Of a stretch of DNA of 64,000 nt, positions 1 through 11,334 are shown in pieces. The stretch lies in the NCBI GenBank assembly GCA_963921195.1, contig OY992540.1:130262671-130326670 (forward strand). Reading direction: 5' to 3'. The DNA comes from Pegoplata infirma (lineage: Eukaryota; Arthropoda; Insecta; Diptera; Anthomyiidae). The translations under genes and the position numbers were made by a program. Every line of letters begins with the position of its first letter. The first letter of the stretch is position 1. The notes beneath the pieces are model-generated. The model worked only from the letters and a program-made list of their open reading frames with translations, was not told where the DNA came from and ran no database searches.

Positions 1-955
1 GTTCCATAATGTCTAAAAAAAAGAGTCGAAAAATCATTACACAATTGAAGCCGTGTTTGTATGGGTAAAAGAGATAGTTATGACTATACAAAAATATTTT
101 TTAAGAACGTCAACGTGCCCTCTTTAAAAATGTAGTCAATTATTAAGAGTTTGGGTTATTGGTTTTTAAGATATAACCGGTTAAAGTTTAAAAATTGAAA
201 ATGTTACTGGCGACGGAGTTTACATTTGGCCTACAAAAATGAAAATAACTTCTTTAAAATAGCTTACTAGTATCCGGATTGTTGTTGGTTATGTAGAACG
301 CCAATTTATGCGACGTTGTACATTAAAAAATATGCGAATACTTTAACCCATGTATGAGATATTACACGATTACATGGTTTGGTTGACATTTTTTGATTTC
401 ACCCATATATAAGGATAATGAAGTTTTAACATAAAAAATCTATCATTTTAATAAGGTTTTCTATCTAAAGCAATTTTTTCCCCATAAAAAAAAGAAAAAA
501 AAAATATTTTTTTTATTGTTTTTCAAAATTTTGTAAATTATTGTTTTCTAAATAAATTGAAGAGCAACTTTTTAAGTAAATATTAAATTTCGATAACCAA
601 AACTGAAATGAAAAGCTAGAATCCTCTATTTTAAACGGAAAAGTAAAACAAAAATGTCTCCATTTATAAATGCAATTTTTGAGTGCGTTCAAAATGCATT
701 TTTTTATTGACACAATTTTTTTTGCCACGATAAGTACTAGAGAATTTAATAATTTACAAATAAAAAAATATCATCTAAATCGGTCCAGTACTTTTAGCTG
801 TACAACTGCATCCGATTTCGTCGTTTAAAAAAAGAATTCTACAATTGAGTGGCAATTTCAGTTCACAAAATTTAATGAACATTTTAAAAATTTAACAACA
901 ATTTAACTTTCAAAATAAAAAAAAAAAACAGAATTAAAAGATATTGCGTATTAAT
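1..955. other. AT-rich non-coding DNA, no gene seen
   Basis: No convincing coding region on either strand; open frames here are short and low in complexity. The part near 500-725 belongs to a dispersed repeat found again near 50855-51061. The rest is unassigned. Confidence 0.6.
500..725 (+). repeat. Dispersed repeat 'E', copy 1
   Basis: The stretch with TTTTAAGTAAATATTAAATT and AAAGCTAGAATCCTCTA reappears with scattered substitutions at 50855-51061 in the same orientation. Neither copy encodes a protein. Ends and class are not resolved. Confidence 0.55.
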
Positions 956-1254
956 TATACCCTACGCCACAATGTGGTACAGGTAGGGTTGCCAGACAGC
1001 CTGGAATGGCCTGGATTTTCCAGTTATTTTGAGTCTGGTCCAGTTTCCAGTTAAAACATAAATTTTCCAGTTAAAAACGAATTCTTCAACTTAAACAATA
1101 ATTTTTTTATTAAATATATTTTACAGTTATTTTTGATTACTTTTTGAATAAAACATAAATTATGAATAAAACAGCAAAATGTGCTTTTTCTTTTCGCTGC
1201 ATTTTCTTTCTTTTTTTCATTATTAATTTCAGCACGAGTGTTTTCCTTGAGCAC

Positions 1255-1360
1255 GTTGATGATCTGAGGATAGTTTCGTACATTTTGCTTTTCAAATAAC
1301 CCCCAAAAAAAATATTTCTGGAGGGATCAAATCTGCAAATGAATGTCAGGTATTGTCGCC
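1255..1360 (-). pseudogene. Mariner-type transposase C-terminal fragment (minus)
   Basis: Reading the minus strand gives FFGGYLKSKMYETILRSS. This resembles the conserved mariner-family segment around D-F-F-L-W-G-Y-L-K-x-x-V-Y, which lies near the last catalytic Asp. The catalytic residue is not preserved (SRNIFF where a DFF-like motif would be expected). Only about 30 codons match. At the DNA level it aligns to the reverse complement of 1400-1507, so the two fragments form an imperfect inverted duplication. It lies inside a hAT element, not at its own locus. Confidence 0.5.
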
Positions 1361-1399
1361 CCTTTTTTGATATCGCACGCACCTCTATGAAATTTTAAT

Positions 1400-1507
1400 T
1401 GGCCACCTAGATTTACAGATTTTACCACTCGGGACTTATTTTTGTGGGGTTATTTGAAAAGAAAAATCTGCGCCAGCAATCCTCAGACCTTTGACGAGCT
1501 CAAAATT
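1400..1507 (+). pseudogene. Mariner-type transposase C-terminal fragment (plus)
   Basis: Plus-strand reading gives RDLFLWGYLKRKICASNPQT followed by FDELK. This matches the mariner-type transposase tail (L-F-L-W-G-Y-L-K, then N-P-x-T-x-x-E-L-K). It is about 35 codons long, with no start and no flanking mariner termini, so it is a captured relic. Its reverse complement is similar to 1255-1345. Recognition is by motif only. Confidence 0.6.
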
Positions 1508-2441
1508 TCGAGATGCTCGAAAAAGTAATGGAAATGCTTAAAAAAAGCACATTTTCCGTGGCCGAAATTTTTAATTGATGTTATATTTGAAAAGTAGTCT
1601 CAAATCTCTTACATATGAAAATTGGTTAATTTTTTAAATAAAAAAAAAAAAAATTTGTATAAGTCCAGTTATTTTTTAAAAATCCAGTTGAAAACTTTCC
1701 ATTATCCATTTATTTGACTTCTAGTATCTGGCAACCCTAGGTACAGGGTGTAATGATTTTATGCTGATGTTTGTAACTACCCGAAATATTGGTCCTAGAT
1801 CCACTTTTAAGTATACCGATCGACTTAGAATCACTTTCTGAGTCGATTTATCGATGTCCGTCCGTCTGTCCGTCAGTCAGTCTGTCTGTCCATGTAAACG
1901 GTGTAAACACGATACAGGTCGCAATTTTTAATCAATTCACTTGAAATTTGAAACTTAAGCCTCTTTTGGCCCAAGGACAAAGCCTATTGAAATTGGCTCA
2001 AACTACTCTAATAGCCGCATTTTAATAGGTATCTTTTCGAAATTTGGCAGGTAATCATGTTTCATCCAGAAAAATCACCATTCCGAATTTTAAAGATCGG
2101 ACCAGGTCTTCTTGCAGCCCCCATACAAACCACCTTCCCGATTTTTACATAAATCTCTCAAATTTCATGAAAATAAAAAATATTTAATTAAAATTCTGTT
2201 TGTGCATGTTAAACGCGTACTTTAAAATTTAAAATAATTCAAAATTTCGCCCGATATTCAGTTGAAGCGGTTTATTGTCAGCAAAAAGAAGCCTATTCCA
2301 CTCAAATTTGATTTGTGAGTGCTTTTTACAGTTATTAAAGATTTGCCAAAATATAGATCTAATCAGTCCATGTTTGAACTTGGGCCCGATTTTCCGGGAA
2401 ACTCTGGTGTAGAGTATTATATGGTTCTTACTTGTTTTTTT

Positions 2442-3766
2442 ATTGCTGTTTAAAAAATCACATTAAGGCTGTTTTTTTTTATTCTTTAAACCACCCTTAA
2501 GGAGTTATAGCTCTTCAAACTACATTCATAAACAATAGAGTTAATTTTGAAAATTTGATCTGTGGATATCTTCATTTTTTTCGAAAGATTTAGAGAAGAA
2601 AAACTATGCTGTTTTTTTTTTTTTTTGGAAAAATTTCACTCCTTGGGGTGTGTGCATCTGAAATCGCGGAGTTCCAAAAACCTATCACAGGGGGCGGGTG
2701 ATGCTTTTCAATTTTTTTTTTTTAATTTTTTTTTTTAATATGCACGATGAAAGGACATTTTGAGCTTTACAAAATTTTACCAAAGTTTCCATTCTATCAC
2801 AACCCTTTTAAAAGTTATAAGCTCTCAAAAATGGAAAAAATACGTTTCTTTGAACCTTTGACCTCAATTTGCTCGCAAACCTGACATGATAGAAAAATTT
2901 TAAGATCATATTCTGGATCAGCATCGAAATGTTAATCGAAAATGAATGGTAAGATCCCCAGAATATCATCCAAAAATGTTACAGAAAATACTCTCAATAA
3001 TGCACACAAAATACGTTTTTTGTGAAATTTGACCTCCATATTCTCAAAAACCTGACGTTATGGAAAACTTTTGAAACCAGATTTGGAATTAGCACAGAGA
3101 TATTAATTGAAATCGACTCGGACTCCAGATGCGTCCAAAAAATGTTCAAATGTCGGCCAGTGTGTTATAATTTGGTCATTGAAAAAAATAACTTTGAAGC
3201 CTTAAAACTTTTTAATGAGTTGTGATAGAAAGGAACTTTGTATACCAGTTTTCTTAGCAAAAACTATCCTTTCTTTGTGCCAGTTTCAAACACAATTAAA
3301 AAAAATTAAAAAAACCGAAATTTCCGCCCCTGCTGTGGGTTTTTGGAACTTTTCTTAAAAGATAAAAAAAACGGCCATTGTATTTATTTTTGGTGTAGAA
3401 TCGACTGGTGAAATCAGATTTGCAATATATTCAACCGTTTTTGCTCTGCAGACAAATCAGCTCAAAATCCCCGATTTTACCAAAATGAGCTCTAATAAAC
3501 AATTTGAAAATCCGAAAACCATTTATTAACAAAATAAAAAAAAAAAAATTATAAAAATGGAAGACTTTTGCGTCCTATTATAATGATGACATATTTTTTT
3601 TATGTAAAAATCTCATACTTTAATAATATGTTAATTTAAAAAAATTAGAAAGTGCACTCAAAAAATGCATTTGCATCTAAAATACATTTTTTTAATCACA
3701 TATTTTTTTTAATCTTTACGTTTAAAGTAGATGACTTTAGCTTTTAATTTCAATTTTGATTATAAT
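2442..3766. other. AT-rich non-coding DNA, no gene seen
   Basis: Contains homopolymer runs and phrases seen elsewhere in the window (for example TTATAGCTCTTCAAACTACA, echoed near 4010), so it is probably old repeat DNA. The longest open frame (3022-3225) has no recognisable motif. Confidence 0.5.
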
Positions 3767-4002
3767 ATTCCGATATTACATGTTGTTTTTTTATTTTTAG
3801 TACCAAAAGGTACGTAAAAATAAAATGTATTTATTCGGCCTTTATATAAGTATGTATATATATTCGATTAGAGTTTTATTCTAGTTCGAGGCCCAAAAAA
3901 TATTTCTATATATGATATTGTCATAATTATGACAATATCATATATAGAAATATTTTTTGGGCCTCGAACTAGAATAAAACTCTAATCGAATTCCGATATT
4001 AC
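3767..4002. repeat. Perfect 130-bp palindrome with 13-bp direct flanks
   Basis: Bases 3862-3991 form a perfect inverted repeat with 65-bp arms and no spacer, centred at CATAATTATG. The 13-bp sequence ATTCCGATATTAC occurs at 3767-3779 and again at 3990-4002, overlapping the last two palindrome bases. The palindrome plus about 80 bp may therefore be an insertion with a 13-bp target duplication. No coding potential. Confidence 0.9.
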
Positions 4003-5160
4003 TTTAGAAGTTATAGCTCTTTAAACTACACTACTTTTTAAATTTATTGTGATTAAAAAAAAAAACCAAAATCGCGAGTTTTGGGAATTTAAATAAACTG
4101 TAAATTGAAATGTCTAAAGAGCTCCATAGGGTATCTATGTATATACACGATATGAAAAAATTCTGAAGACCCGAGGTCAAAAAATACCATTTTTCTCGTG
4201 ATGTTTGATGAAAAAGACGATATTGTTTTATATATTTTTTTTTCGCTGCCCTATTCTTAATCTCTTTTTAAATGTTTGTTAATTTGTTTTTTTTTTTTTG
4301 TTAATGGGTTTTTATGTGTGAATTTTTTGAATTAATTTAGTTTTTTTTTTCACCATGTCTCCCTCCGTTTTTATTGTTTTTATATAAATTATAAAAAAAA
4401 ATGTTTTGTTTTAATATTATTATAAATGATGGTCATTGTTTTTTAATTTGTTTTGTGGTTTTTGTTGCGTTTTTTATGCTGGTAATTTTATTTTTTCAAA
4501 TGTCACGCGATTTCTTTGTTTTTTCTTTTACATTGTAATATTTTTTTTTCCTTTTTTACAAACAAAAATATGAATAATTTTGCATGCCTTTGATGGTAAT
4601 TTTAGTATTTTTTATATGTTTTTTTACAAACAAAACCCCACTCACCCATCGGTTTTTTTTTGCTTTGTTATACAGCTGGTAAAAAATTAATATGATAATT
4701 AAAAATAATAACTGTGCGTGATTAAAATTATGGCAAACCATTATGACCACCGACCATTATTATTACTACCTGATGTATTTGTTTTTTGTGTTTCTTGATT
4801 TGTAACCTCTACTGGTGGTTTATTGTAACCAGGAGAATAAAACAATCAAGAGAATTGTTAGAAAAACAAGTAAATTTGCGATACGTGGAATATCGTGTCA
4901 AAGCAGAAATACTTTGCAAGAGAAATAGCCTTTGTTGATTTATACTAACAATAACATTGTTTTTTTTTTTAATTTTTCTTTATTTATAGGAATTTTCCTA
5001 AATATTTCTTAATTTACCTGATGTTTTCATAACTTTCCTGAGGTTTTTGGATTTTTGTTATTTTTTTTCTTAATTTTTCTGATGTTTTCAATGTTTTCGG
5101 GTTTTTAGTTTTCTTTTTTTACAAATATATATTTTTCCATTACCAACAGAAATTAATTTT
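4003..5160. other. T-rich non-coding DNA, no clear gene
   Basis: Dominated by T-runs, with no repeat family that I could match. A short coding-like stretch at 4831-4938 is listed separately. The remainder shows nothing I can support. Confidence 0.45.
4831..4938 (+). other. Possible coding remnant or exon end (unidentified)
   Basis: A plus-strand frame reads RELLEKQVNLRYVEYRVKAE and then a few more residues to a TGA at 4936-4938. It is charged, helix-like and more balanced in composition than its surroundings. It is preceded by TTATTGTAACCAG, which could act as a splice acceptor. There is no start codon, no recognised family and no second exon in sight. It could equally be chance. I do not assign a function. 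Confidence 0.15.
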
Positions 5161-5370
5161 CTTGAAAATTATTCAATGGGTATAATGACCTCGAGCTACA
5201 ACAAGCCTACTTAAAATATAATATTTCAAAAGTCGATAAAAACAAATTTTATTTTTTAATAAAAATTATTCAAAAGTTTTTATAATTTTCAGATAAATTA
5301 TGAAAAATATTTATACTTTGAAATTCTATTTTGAGAAAGATTATTCAAGCTCAAGGTCATATTTCTTTTA

Positions 5371-5743
5371 CACAGAAAAAACAGCCTGTTGTAATATAGA
5401 TTACTCAAGTAATTGGGCCAATTACTAAAATAATTGAACCAATTACCAATTAAATAATTCAACCAATTACTTTAGTAATTGGACCAATTACTTGAGTAAT
5501 CAATATTACAATTTTCGTGCTCGGAGGAAATTCAAATACTAAAGTAATTGAATCGGTGTATTTAGTAATTGATTTTTTTTATTTTTTTCGAATAGAAGGC
5601 GTAATTCTGAATCAAAATTAAAAAAATTGAAAGTAGTTTGTTTCTTACATAATCACCCTTCATATTGAAATTTTTTTTTCTTTTATGTTGTAAAATATTT
5701 TTTTATTGGACAAAACAACAAAAAACGGGCTGTTTTTTCTGTG
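5371..5743. mobile_element. MITE with CACAGAAAAAACAGCC ends, TA duplication
   Basis: Inverted termini CACAGAAAAAACAGCC and GGCTGTTTTTTCTGTG are each flanked by TA. The interior has a palindrome (5399-5501) built from CCAATTACT/AGTAATTGG words. It is non-coding and about 373 bp long. The TA duplication suggests Tc1/mariner-type mobilisation, but the family is not identified. Confidence 0.75.
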
Positions 5744-5835
5744 TAAATCTCATTACGATGATATTGTCAAAGTAACAATTTTCAAGAAACTATTTATTAA
5801 CTTGGTTGTTTTAAATTGATTGGTTTGGTAATTTT

Positions 5836-6252
5836 GCAAGACTTACCCGACACGTGTTTCGGAATTGGTCAGATTTTATTGTCAAGAGTATTTAGCAAAT
5901 TGACAATCGTTAGTGAAAAAATATAAAGTCTTATATTCGTATATAAGTAGACATGATGAAAATTCATGTACTAAATACAGGTATAAATTTCAAATTAAAA
6001 GAAATATGACCCGGAGCTAGAATTATCTTTCTCAAAATAGAATTTTAAAGGTCGAATAATAAATAATTTTTATTAATTTAAAAATTACAACAGAATTTAT
6101 AGAAAATGATAGCACGCCTCACCCTCTATTCATATTATGAATAACAGAAAATACAAGACTTTATGTTTCGCCACTAACGATTGTCAATTTGCTAAATACT
6201 CTTGACAATGGAATTTGAAAAATTCCGAAACACGTGTCGAGTAAGTCTTTGT
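5836..6252. repeat. Foldback repeat with ~100-bp arms
   Basis: The arm with GACACGTGTTTCGGAATT and GTCAAGAGTATTTAGC at 5836-5935 is repeated inverted at about 6145-6252. The loop carries part of the ATATGACC repeat. No clear target duplication and no coding potential. Confidence 0.75.
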
Positions 6253-6440
6253 AATGAGAAGTAAAATAAATATGACCTTGAGCTAGAATAATCTTTCTCA
6301 AAAAATAAAAAAAATTTAGATATTTTTTAGTTTTATCTGAGTTATTCCAATTTTTTTTTTTTTAATTTTTGAATTTTACCGACTTTTTCTGATTTTTTAT
6401 TAATTACAAGAATACTTCTTCATTTTCTTGATTTCTTTTT

Positions 6441-7262
6441 TATACCCTCCAACCACAATATGGGGGTATCCCAGCAAAACTTAGATTACCAAATAAGGTA
6501 TAAAATAAGGTATAGGATCTCTTATTTTATACATTGCAGCATTGATGATTTTAACAGGCGATGAGACTCAAAGTAATGCATCCACATTATCACAAAGAAT
6601 ACCAGTAAGGTATAAAATAAGTCATAAATTTATAACGAAGAATACGAGTAAGGTGTAAAATATATGATATTTTATAGGTTACGAGAAATGAAATAATATA
6701 GCATACCAGAAGATAATATATAAGATGTTACGAGTAGCGAAAAAGTAATTTTGTATTAAATTTACTCACGTGATTGTAAGTGAGTGTAAGTAGACAAAAT
6801 ATGCTCGTGAGTGTGTGTCGTTAGAAATTTCCTGTCGTAAGCCCATCTCTAGTTTTAACTTATGCATTTTTTTATAAAATAATTATTTTTTATGTTATTG
6901 TAATGCATTATGCATTCAATTATAAATAATACATTATTTCAAACTTTCAAATAATACATAATGTAACCAAATATAAGTCATCCATGATTTAATGTTTAGA
7001 AATAATAAATATGAAATACATTTTTTCCAATAATCATGCATTACGTAGCAAATTATTAGTAATGCATTATTTTTCACTTTAAAATAATACGTTGTGGAAC
7101 AAATGTTTGGTAAGACATTCTAAAATAATGCTACAAATAAGGTATATACATTACCTGGTAATGTGTTATATAATCACTACCCATTACCAAAGTTTTGCTG
7201 GGATACTAATCTGACCGGCTGTTTTTTTGCTGAAAAAAGAAATCTTGGTCTAAAAAGCCGGA
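6441..7262 (+). mobile_element. Mini-me-like type C, 5' end only, split by MITE
   Basis: TATACCCTCCAACCACAATA at 6441 matches the start of type C elements (12637 and the inverted copy ending at 33714). It is broken at 6468/7204 by a TA-flanked MITE and does not continue into the usual GTCY tract, so only a fragment remains. Confidence 0.55.
6469..7203. mobile_element. MITE with TCCCAGCAAAACTT ends, TA duplication
   Basis: Termini TCCCAGCAAAACTTAG and AAAGTTTTGCTGGGA are inverted and flanked by TA on both sides. Internal GGTATAAAATAAGGTAT-like words recur. It is 735 bp, non-coding, and consistent with a Tc1/mariner-type non-autonomous element. Confidence 0.8.
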
Positions 7263-7626
7263 TTTTGTATACCCTCCACCAGGCGCGGATCCAGCTCTTA
7301 AGTTTGGATGGAGGGCTGTTTTTTTACACATTTTTTTTTACAGGGAATTTCAGGTCGGATTTGAATCATTAGTTAATATTATTTAGTGTTTGTCTATTGT
7401 GATTTCCAAATTTTAAAAAGGCAATTTTCCAATAGAAAATATATCAGATTTTAGATGTGTTTTTCCCAAAAAAGTTTTCTGATTTTGAAATTTTTCTGAG
7501 TTATTTACTTAAAGAGAAATTTTATGATTCTGAGACGTTATTTTGCTACAGAAAAGCTTTTTTTATTTATTTTAGTTAACGTTTCTCACAAAATTTATAA
7601 GAACGCTACTTCAAATGGAGCTTCTA
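7263..7626. other. T-rich non-coding DNA, no gene seen
   Basis: Contains a TATACCCTCCACC phrase at about 7269 without the rest of a mini-me element, then low-complexity T-rich sequence. Confidence 0.4.
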
Positions 7627-7779
7627 CATTCAAAAGAAAAACTTCCGTCAAAAAATATGTAAAACGACTTTCAATTTGAATTAGCAATCTTTTAGCAGAT
7701 TGTTCTGCTGTGAAGGATATTTTTACTAAAATCTCTGTCATTCAGTTTAAGAAAATAACAGACATTTTACTATGTTTAT

Positions 7780-8212
7780 TAGGGATACAACCATGTGCAT
7801 TTTTTTGCAAATATCAAAAAGGACCTATCATAGTGAGAAAGTAGATGAAAAAACAATAAGAAATGTGTGCTCTTTTTTCCGCGAATGTTAAAAAAGGTTC
7901 GGCACCGATTGCGATGAAGTTTTCGTTAATATTTTTTGCAATTAATAAGGCAACCCATATTTCTAATGTTTAAAACCATACTATTATTTTATTTTTGTTT
8001 CATTTATGTTGCTAAATGACAAAAACCCAAAAAACCGTGGAAGGGAAGGATTCCCACCACAAAACATAAAAAAATTTAAATTTGTGGTGTTTTAGAAAAT
8101 GCAATCGGTGCCGAAGGTTTTTTGACCAAAATGACCCCGGATAATGTTTTTTGTTGTCAGTATAACATTGCCCATACCGGTATAATAGGTTCTTATTTTG
8201 GTTATACCCCTA
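7780..8212. mobile_element. hAT MITE (433 bp), 8-bp duplication ATGTTTAT
   Basis: Termini TAGGGATACAACCA and TGGTTATACCCCTA are inverted, with exact ATGTTTAT at 7772-7779 and 8213-8220. The interior shares GCGATGAAGTTTT and TTTTTTGCAAATATCAAAA with the larger element at 26183-27754, so the two belong to one family. No transposase. Confidence 0.85.
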
Positions 8213-8477
8213 ATGTTTATACTGATTTTGTTTGCTGAATTTCATTATTTTTTCAAGAAATTTTTTTATATAAAAAAAAGGAGAACAGATTGTTTTGCTG
8301 AAATCAGCAGACTGCTCTGCTGAAATCAGCAGATTGTTCTGCTGTAATCAGCAGATTATTTTGCTCAAATCAGCAGATTGTTCTGCTAAAATCAGCAGTT
8401 TTTTCTGCTAAAATCAGATTTCTCTGCTGTCGAACAACACACATGTTTAATAACTAAAACGCCAGATAAAAGTATAA

Positions 8478-8550
8478 GCTTCCGTAGCGTAGTGGTTAAG
8501 AAGTGTACTTTCAAATCGGAAGGTGGCGAGTTCGATGCTGGCTGGCGGCG
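8478..8550 (+). repeat. tRNA-derived SINE head, split by Transib
   Basis: TAGCGTAGTGG (8485-8495) is a good pol III A box and GAGTTCGATGC (8528-8538) a good B box, spaced as in a tRNA. The acceptor and anticodon stems do not form properly, so this is a tRNA-derived SINE rather than a tRNA gene. The Transib element entered at 8550/8551; the SINE tail (CGGCGTATG and a T-run) resumes at 11913. Confidence 0.7.
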
Positions 8551-8589
8551 CACTGTGGTCAATATTTTGAGATAGCGGCCAAAACTCCT
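8551..8589 (+). promoter_or_regulatory. Left Transib terminus, RSS-like (7-23-9)
   Basis: Heptamer CACTGTG (8551-8557), 23-bp spacer (8558-8580), then AAAACTCCT (8581-8589). The spacing is that of a 23-RSS in V(D)J recombination. The heptamer differs by one base from the RSS consensus CACAGTG. Confidence 0.85.
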
Positions 8590-9704
8590 TTTGGTTTTTG
8601 TTCTCCGATTTTAAAGTTATTAGACTCATATGAAAGTAGACAGTAGTAAACCTCGGGAGCCAAAAAATTAGAACTCTATTTCAACTATTTCACTGAGAAC
8701 AGGGTGGTCCAAAATGGGCTTTTTCAGAATTTAGTAAATTTATGATATTTTTAGGTAATTTTTAAAGTTTAAATGATCATAACTTTTTTGTTTTTCAAGA
8801 TTTTTGGACGAAATAAATTTTGTAATGTAACTTAATTTATTTCCTATTACTGGTAAAAAAATTGAAGCTCTACTGTTTTCAGAACAATTTAAATATTTTT
8901 TTTAAAAAAGGTCAAATTTCTCGGAAATTTCCTACTTCATAGAGCACAACTCCTGTGAGTCAAGCTGAGTCAAAACACAAATTTACTATTTTGTAGTCCT
9001 AACTCTCCCCTACATTCCTATATATACATGTCCATGCATCGGGACTGCACTTTTTGAGCAACAGCAATTTTTCTGACCCAAGGTAAGATATTCGGTACAA
9101 ATGCACGTCATATTTTTTGAGAAGTTATTTGTATGTGAAAGTGGCTATTATGCATATGTTTTGATGAAATTTTGTACAAGAGTTCTTATTGACCCAAAAA
9201 ATAATTCTGTTGAAATTAGGAGAAGTTGGCCCATATTTGGACCTAGTCCACATAGAAGGGTGTATCAAAATTTTGACAAAAATGACAATAGAACTCTCAA
9301 ATTATGTGGTATCTGGCAATTCATTTGGAAAAGGTAAAAAATGATTTTATTGCCATCTAATATTACATAACTTAAATACCTGAAAATTGCAAATAAATTT
9401 AAAACCAATGGAAATAACTGGTAAAACCAAGTACCTGTTATATTATGTTTCAAAGAGGTAAAAAAGATCATGTTGAAACTTCGAGCAATAGTATATTAAT
9501 CCATGCATTCATGTTTTTTCTCTTTATTATTGTTTAAACAATGGCTAAATTCAGTTATAGTGTTCTATCTGATATATATTTTAAACGGAAAGATGAAAAC
9601 TACATTATTTTACATATAATGAATAATCCATTATTCAAAATATGCGACAAACAAGAAATTAAAATTCATAACTTAAAAATAAAAAACTTTTTTTAAATAC
9701 TTTA

Positions 9705-11334
9705 AGAAAACGGTACAATCAATGTTCCAGAAACAAGAAATTGTTGTACTCACGCAACCAAGAATGGCTAAGAAATAAACTTATTTTTAAAAAGCCATCA
9801 GTAACTACCACGGAAACTGGAAAAGGTGGTCGACCAGCAAAGCCAATTGATAATTGTAGTGAAAGATCACGAAAAAAACCAATATACAGAATTGCGGAAG
9901 CGAACCAATGAAAAAAATTGTGGAATTTTTCCATCATATCGAGATATAGTTTCTGCCAAAAAGGATTGCTTACCTTCACCAACTGCTAAGTATTAGTGTA
10001 ACTTCAAGTTCAGCAGAAATAAAATTGCAGGATCTTCTTGAACACACTGCAGAACGAGTATTAAAGACATTTGACTATTTAAAGAAGTTTAAAAATTGCA
10101 GCATGACTTTAATTTCTAAATGGGGATGTGATGGGTCCTCTGGCCAGAAACAATACAAACAATGTAATGCGGAAAATTCATCAGATGCCAATTTATTCCT
10201 GATTTCTTTCGTTCCATTACGTTTAACAAAAACTTATATTGGTTCAAAGCCGTCAACTAGTAGAGCTGCAGAGATAGATGTATGGAAGAATGAAATTCCC
10301 TCGTCAACAAAATTTTGTAGACCAATAAAGTTTGCTTACAAAAAAGAAATTAAAGATGTCATAACTGAAGAAGTTGGCAAAATAAGAGATGAAATTAAAG
10401 AACTTCAACCAGTGATATTTGAATTTAATGACCAATGCATCGAAGTTAACTTTAAAATGTCACTTACAATGATCGATGGAAAAGTTGCACAAGCTTTAAC
10501 CGAAACAAAGTCTTCGTCAAGCTGCACCATATGCCAAAAAACATCAAGTCAATTGAGCCAACCATTAACACAAGACGATAGTTTTAGTGAAGCATATGAA
10601 TTTGGAATGTCACCTCTTCATGCTGAATTCGTTTTATGGAGCATATTCTTAAATTGGGATACGATTTGGAATTTGGCCCGTTAGGCAAAACTGTGAGAAA
10701 CAACAAAGAAAATTTGGAAAAAAAGAAAGCAAAAAAAAAAAGATATTTAACAAAAATACCGTGAGATAGGCCTTATAATTGACCAGCCAAAGCAAGGAGA
10801 AGGAAATTCTAATGATTGAAACCCAGCAAGGAGATTTTTTCCGATCCAGAAACTGCTTCTATAACTGGAGTAGATTATGATTTAATACGACGATTCCAAA
10901 TCATATTAGAAGTTATAGCATGTAGCAAAAAGATAGATGCAAAAAAATTTGGTCAGTATGCTAATGTGACAGCAACCCTTTATAACCAAAAATATTCTTG
11001 GAGACATATGCCAACCACAGTTCATAAAATTTTGTTCCATGGGGAACAAAAAATTCAGCACAATATGCTTCCAATTGGAGATCTCTCAGAAGAAGCGCAA
11101 GAAAAAAGGAACAAAGACTACAGATTCTTTCGCGAGCACAATACAAGAAAAATTTCCAGATATTGTACTAATGAAGATCTTATTAATATTTTGTTGTGCA
11201 CATCAGACCCATATATGTCCAGTATTCGACAAAAATGGAAATCAACCTCATTAGAGTTAGATGAAGAAGCTAAACAACTACTGCAAAATGAAAATCAAAG
11301 CTATTTGGAAGAAATTTTTACTAATGTTGTTTAA
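9705..11334 (+). pseudogene. Transib transposase, RAG1-core-like, frameshifted
   Basis: The relic encodes a DDE recombinase of the Transib/RAG1 family, which cuts element ends through a hairpin intermediate. An N-terminal piece (from about 9705) has GRPAKPIDNCSERSRKK, a basic segment typical of Transib. The main frame at 10025-10684 shows SKWGCDGSSGQ (first catalytic Asp at 10130-10132), LTMIDGKV (second Asp at 10475-10477), a C-x-x-C pair (CTIC) and GMSPLHA. The frame at 10816-11334 shows GVDYDLIRRF, MPTTVHKIL and LPIGDLSEEAQEKRNKD, whose Glu (about 11089-11094) is the expected third acidic residue. Breaks include a one-base shift near 9992, loss of frame after 10684, an in-frame TGA near 10816 and a shift in the T-run near 10840. 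All three acidic residues survive, but no intact protein is possible. Its host is the transposon at 8551-11912. Confidence 0.92.

Larger units (their letters stand above)
984..1739. mobile_element. hAT element (756 bp) with captured mariner fragments
   Basis: Terminal inverted repeats TAGGGTTGCCAGA and TCTGGCAACCCTA are flanked by an exact 8-bp duplication GGTACAGG (976-983 and 1740-1747). An 8-bp duplication and a TAGGGTTGCC end are diagnostic of the hAT superfamily. Subterminal TTCCAGTTA-like words recur near both ends. No hAT transposase is encoded. The middle holds two opposed fragments resembling the C-terminal part of a mariner-type transposase. Confidence 0.85.
956..2441 (+). mobile_element. 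Mini-me/DINE-1-like element, type B, split by a hAT
   Basis: Begins TATACCCTACGCCAC, has a CCGTCCGTCTGTCCGTC tract near 1858-1890, and ends with TTCTTACTTGTTTTT. This matches the dipteran mini-me/DINE-1 plan: a terminal short palindrome, an internal GTCY microsatellite and a CTTGTTT end. A second, inverted copy lies at 40364-43325 and shares the interior (for example GGACCGATTAGATCTG in inverse). This copy is interrupted at 984-1739 by a hAT element; removing that insertion restores GTGGTACAGGGT. It is non-coding and presumably mobilised by a Helentron elsewhere. Confidence 0.75.
5165..6300. repeat. Nested inverted repeats of a dispersed unit
   Basis: A unit including ATATGACC..GAGCT..AATAATCTTTCTCA occurs inverted at about 5215-5365 and direct at about 5998-6110 and 6265-6300. 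Related words lie at 5187 and 34823. The arms enclose a TA-flanked MITE (5371-5743) and the left part of a second foldback (5836-6252). Non-coding. Confidence 0.65.

Noticed and set aside
1769..1900. GTCCGTCTGTC tracts as independent microsatellites
   Set aside because: They always sit at the same place inside mini-me/DINE-1-like elements, so they are part of those elements.
8478..8550. Functional tRNA gene
   Set aside because: Pol III boxes are good, but acceptor and anticodon stems do not pair; it is a SINE head.
8447..8629. 60-codon minus-strand frame with balanced composition
   Set aside because: It spans the SINE head and the Transib terminus, so it joins two unrelated non-coding repeats.
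9101..9337. 78-codon frame as an extra Transib gene
   Set aside because: It lies upstream of the transposase homology, has no motif, and Transib elements normally encode one protein.
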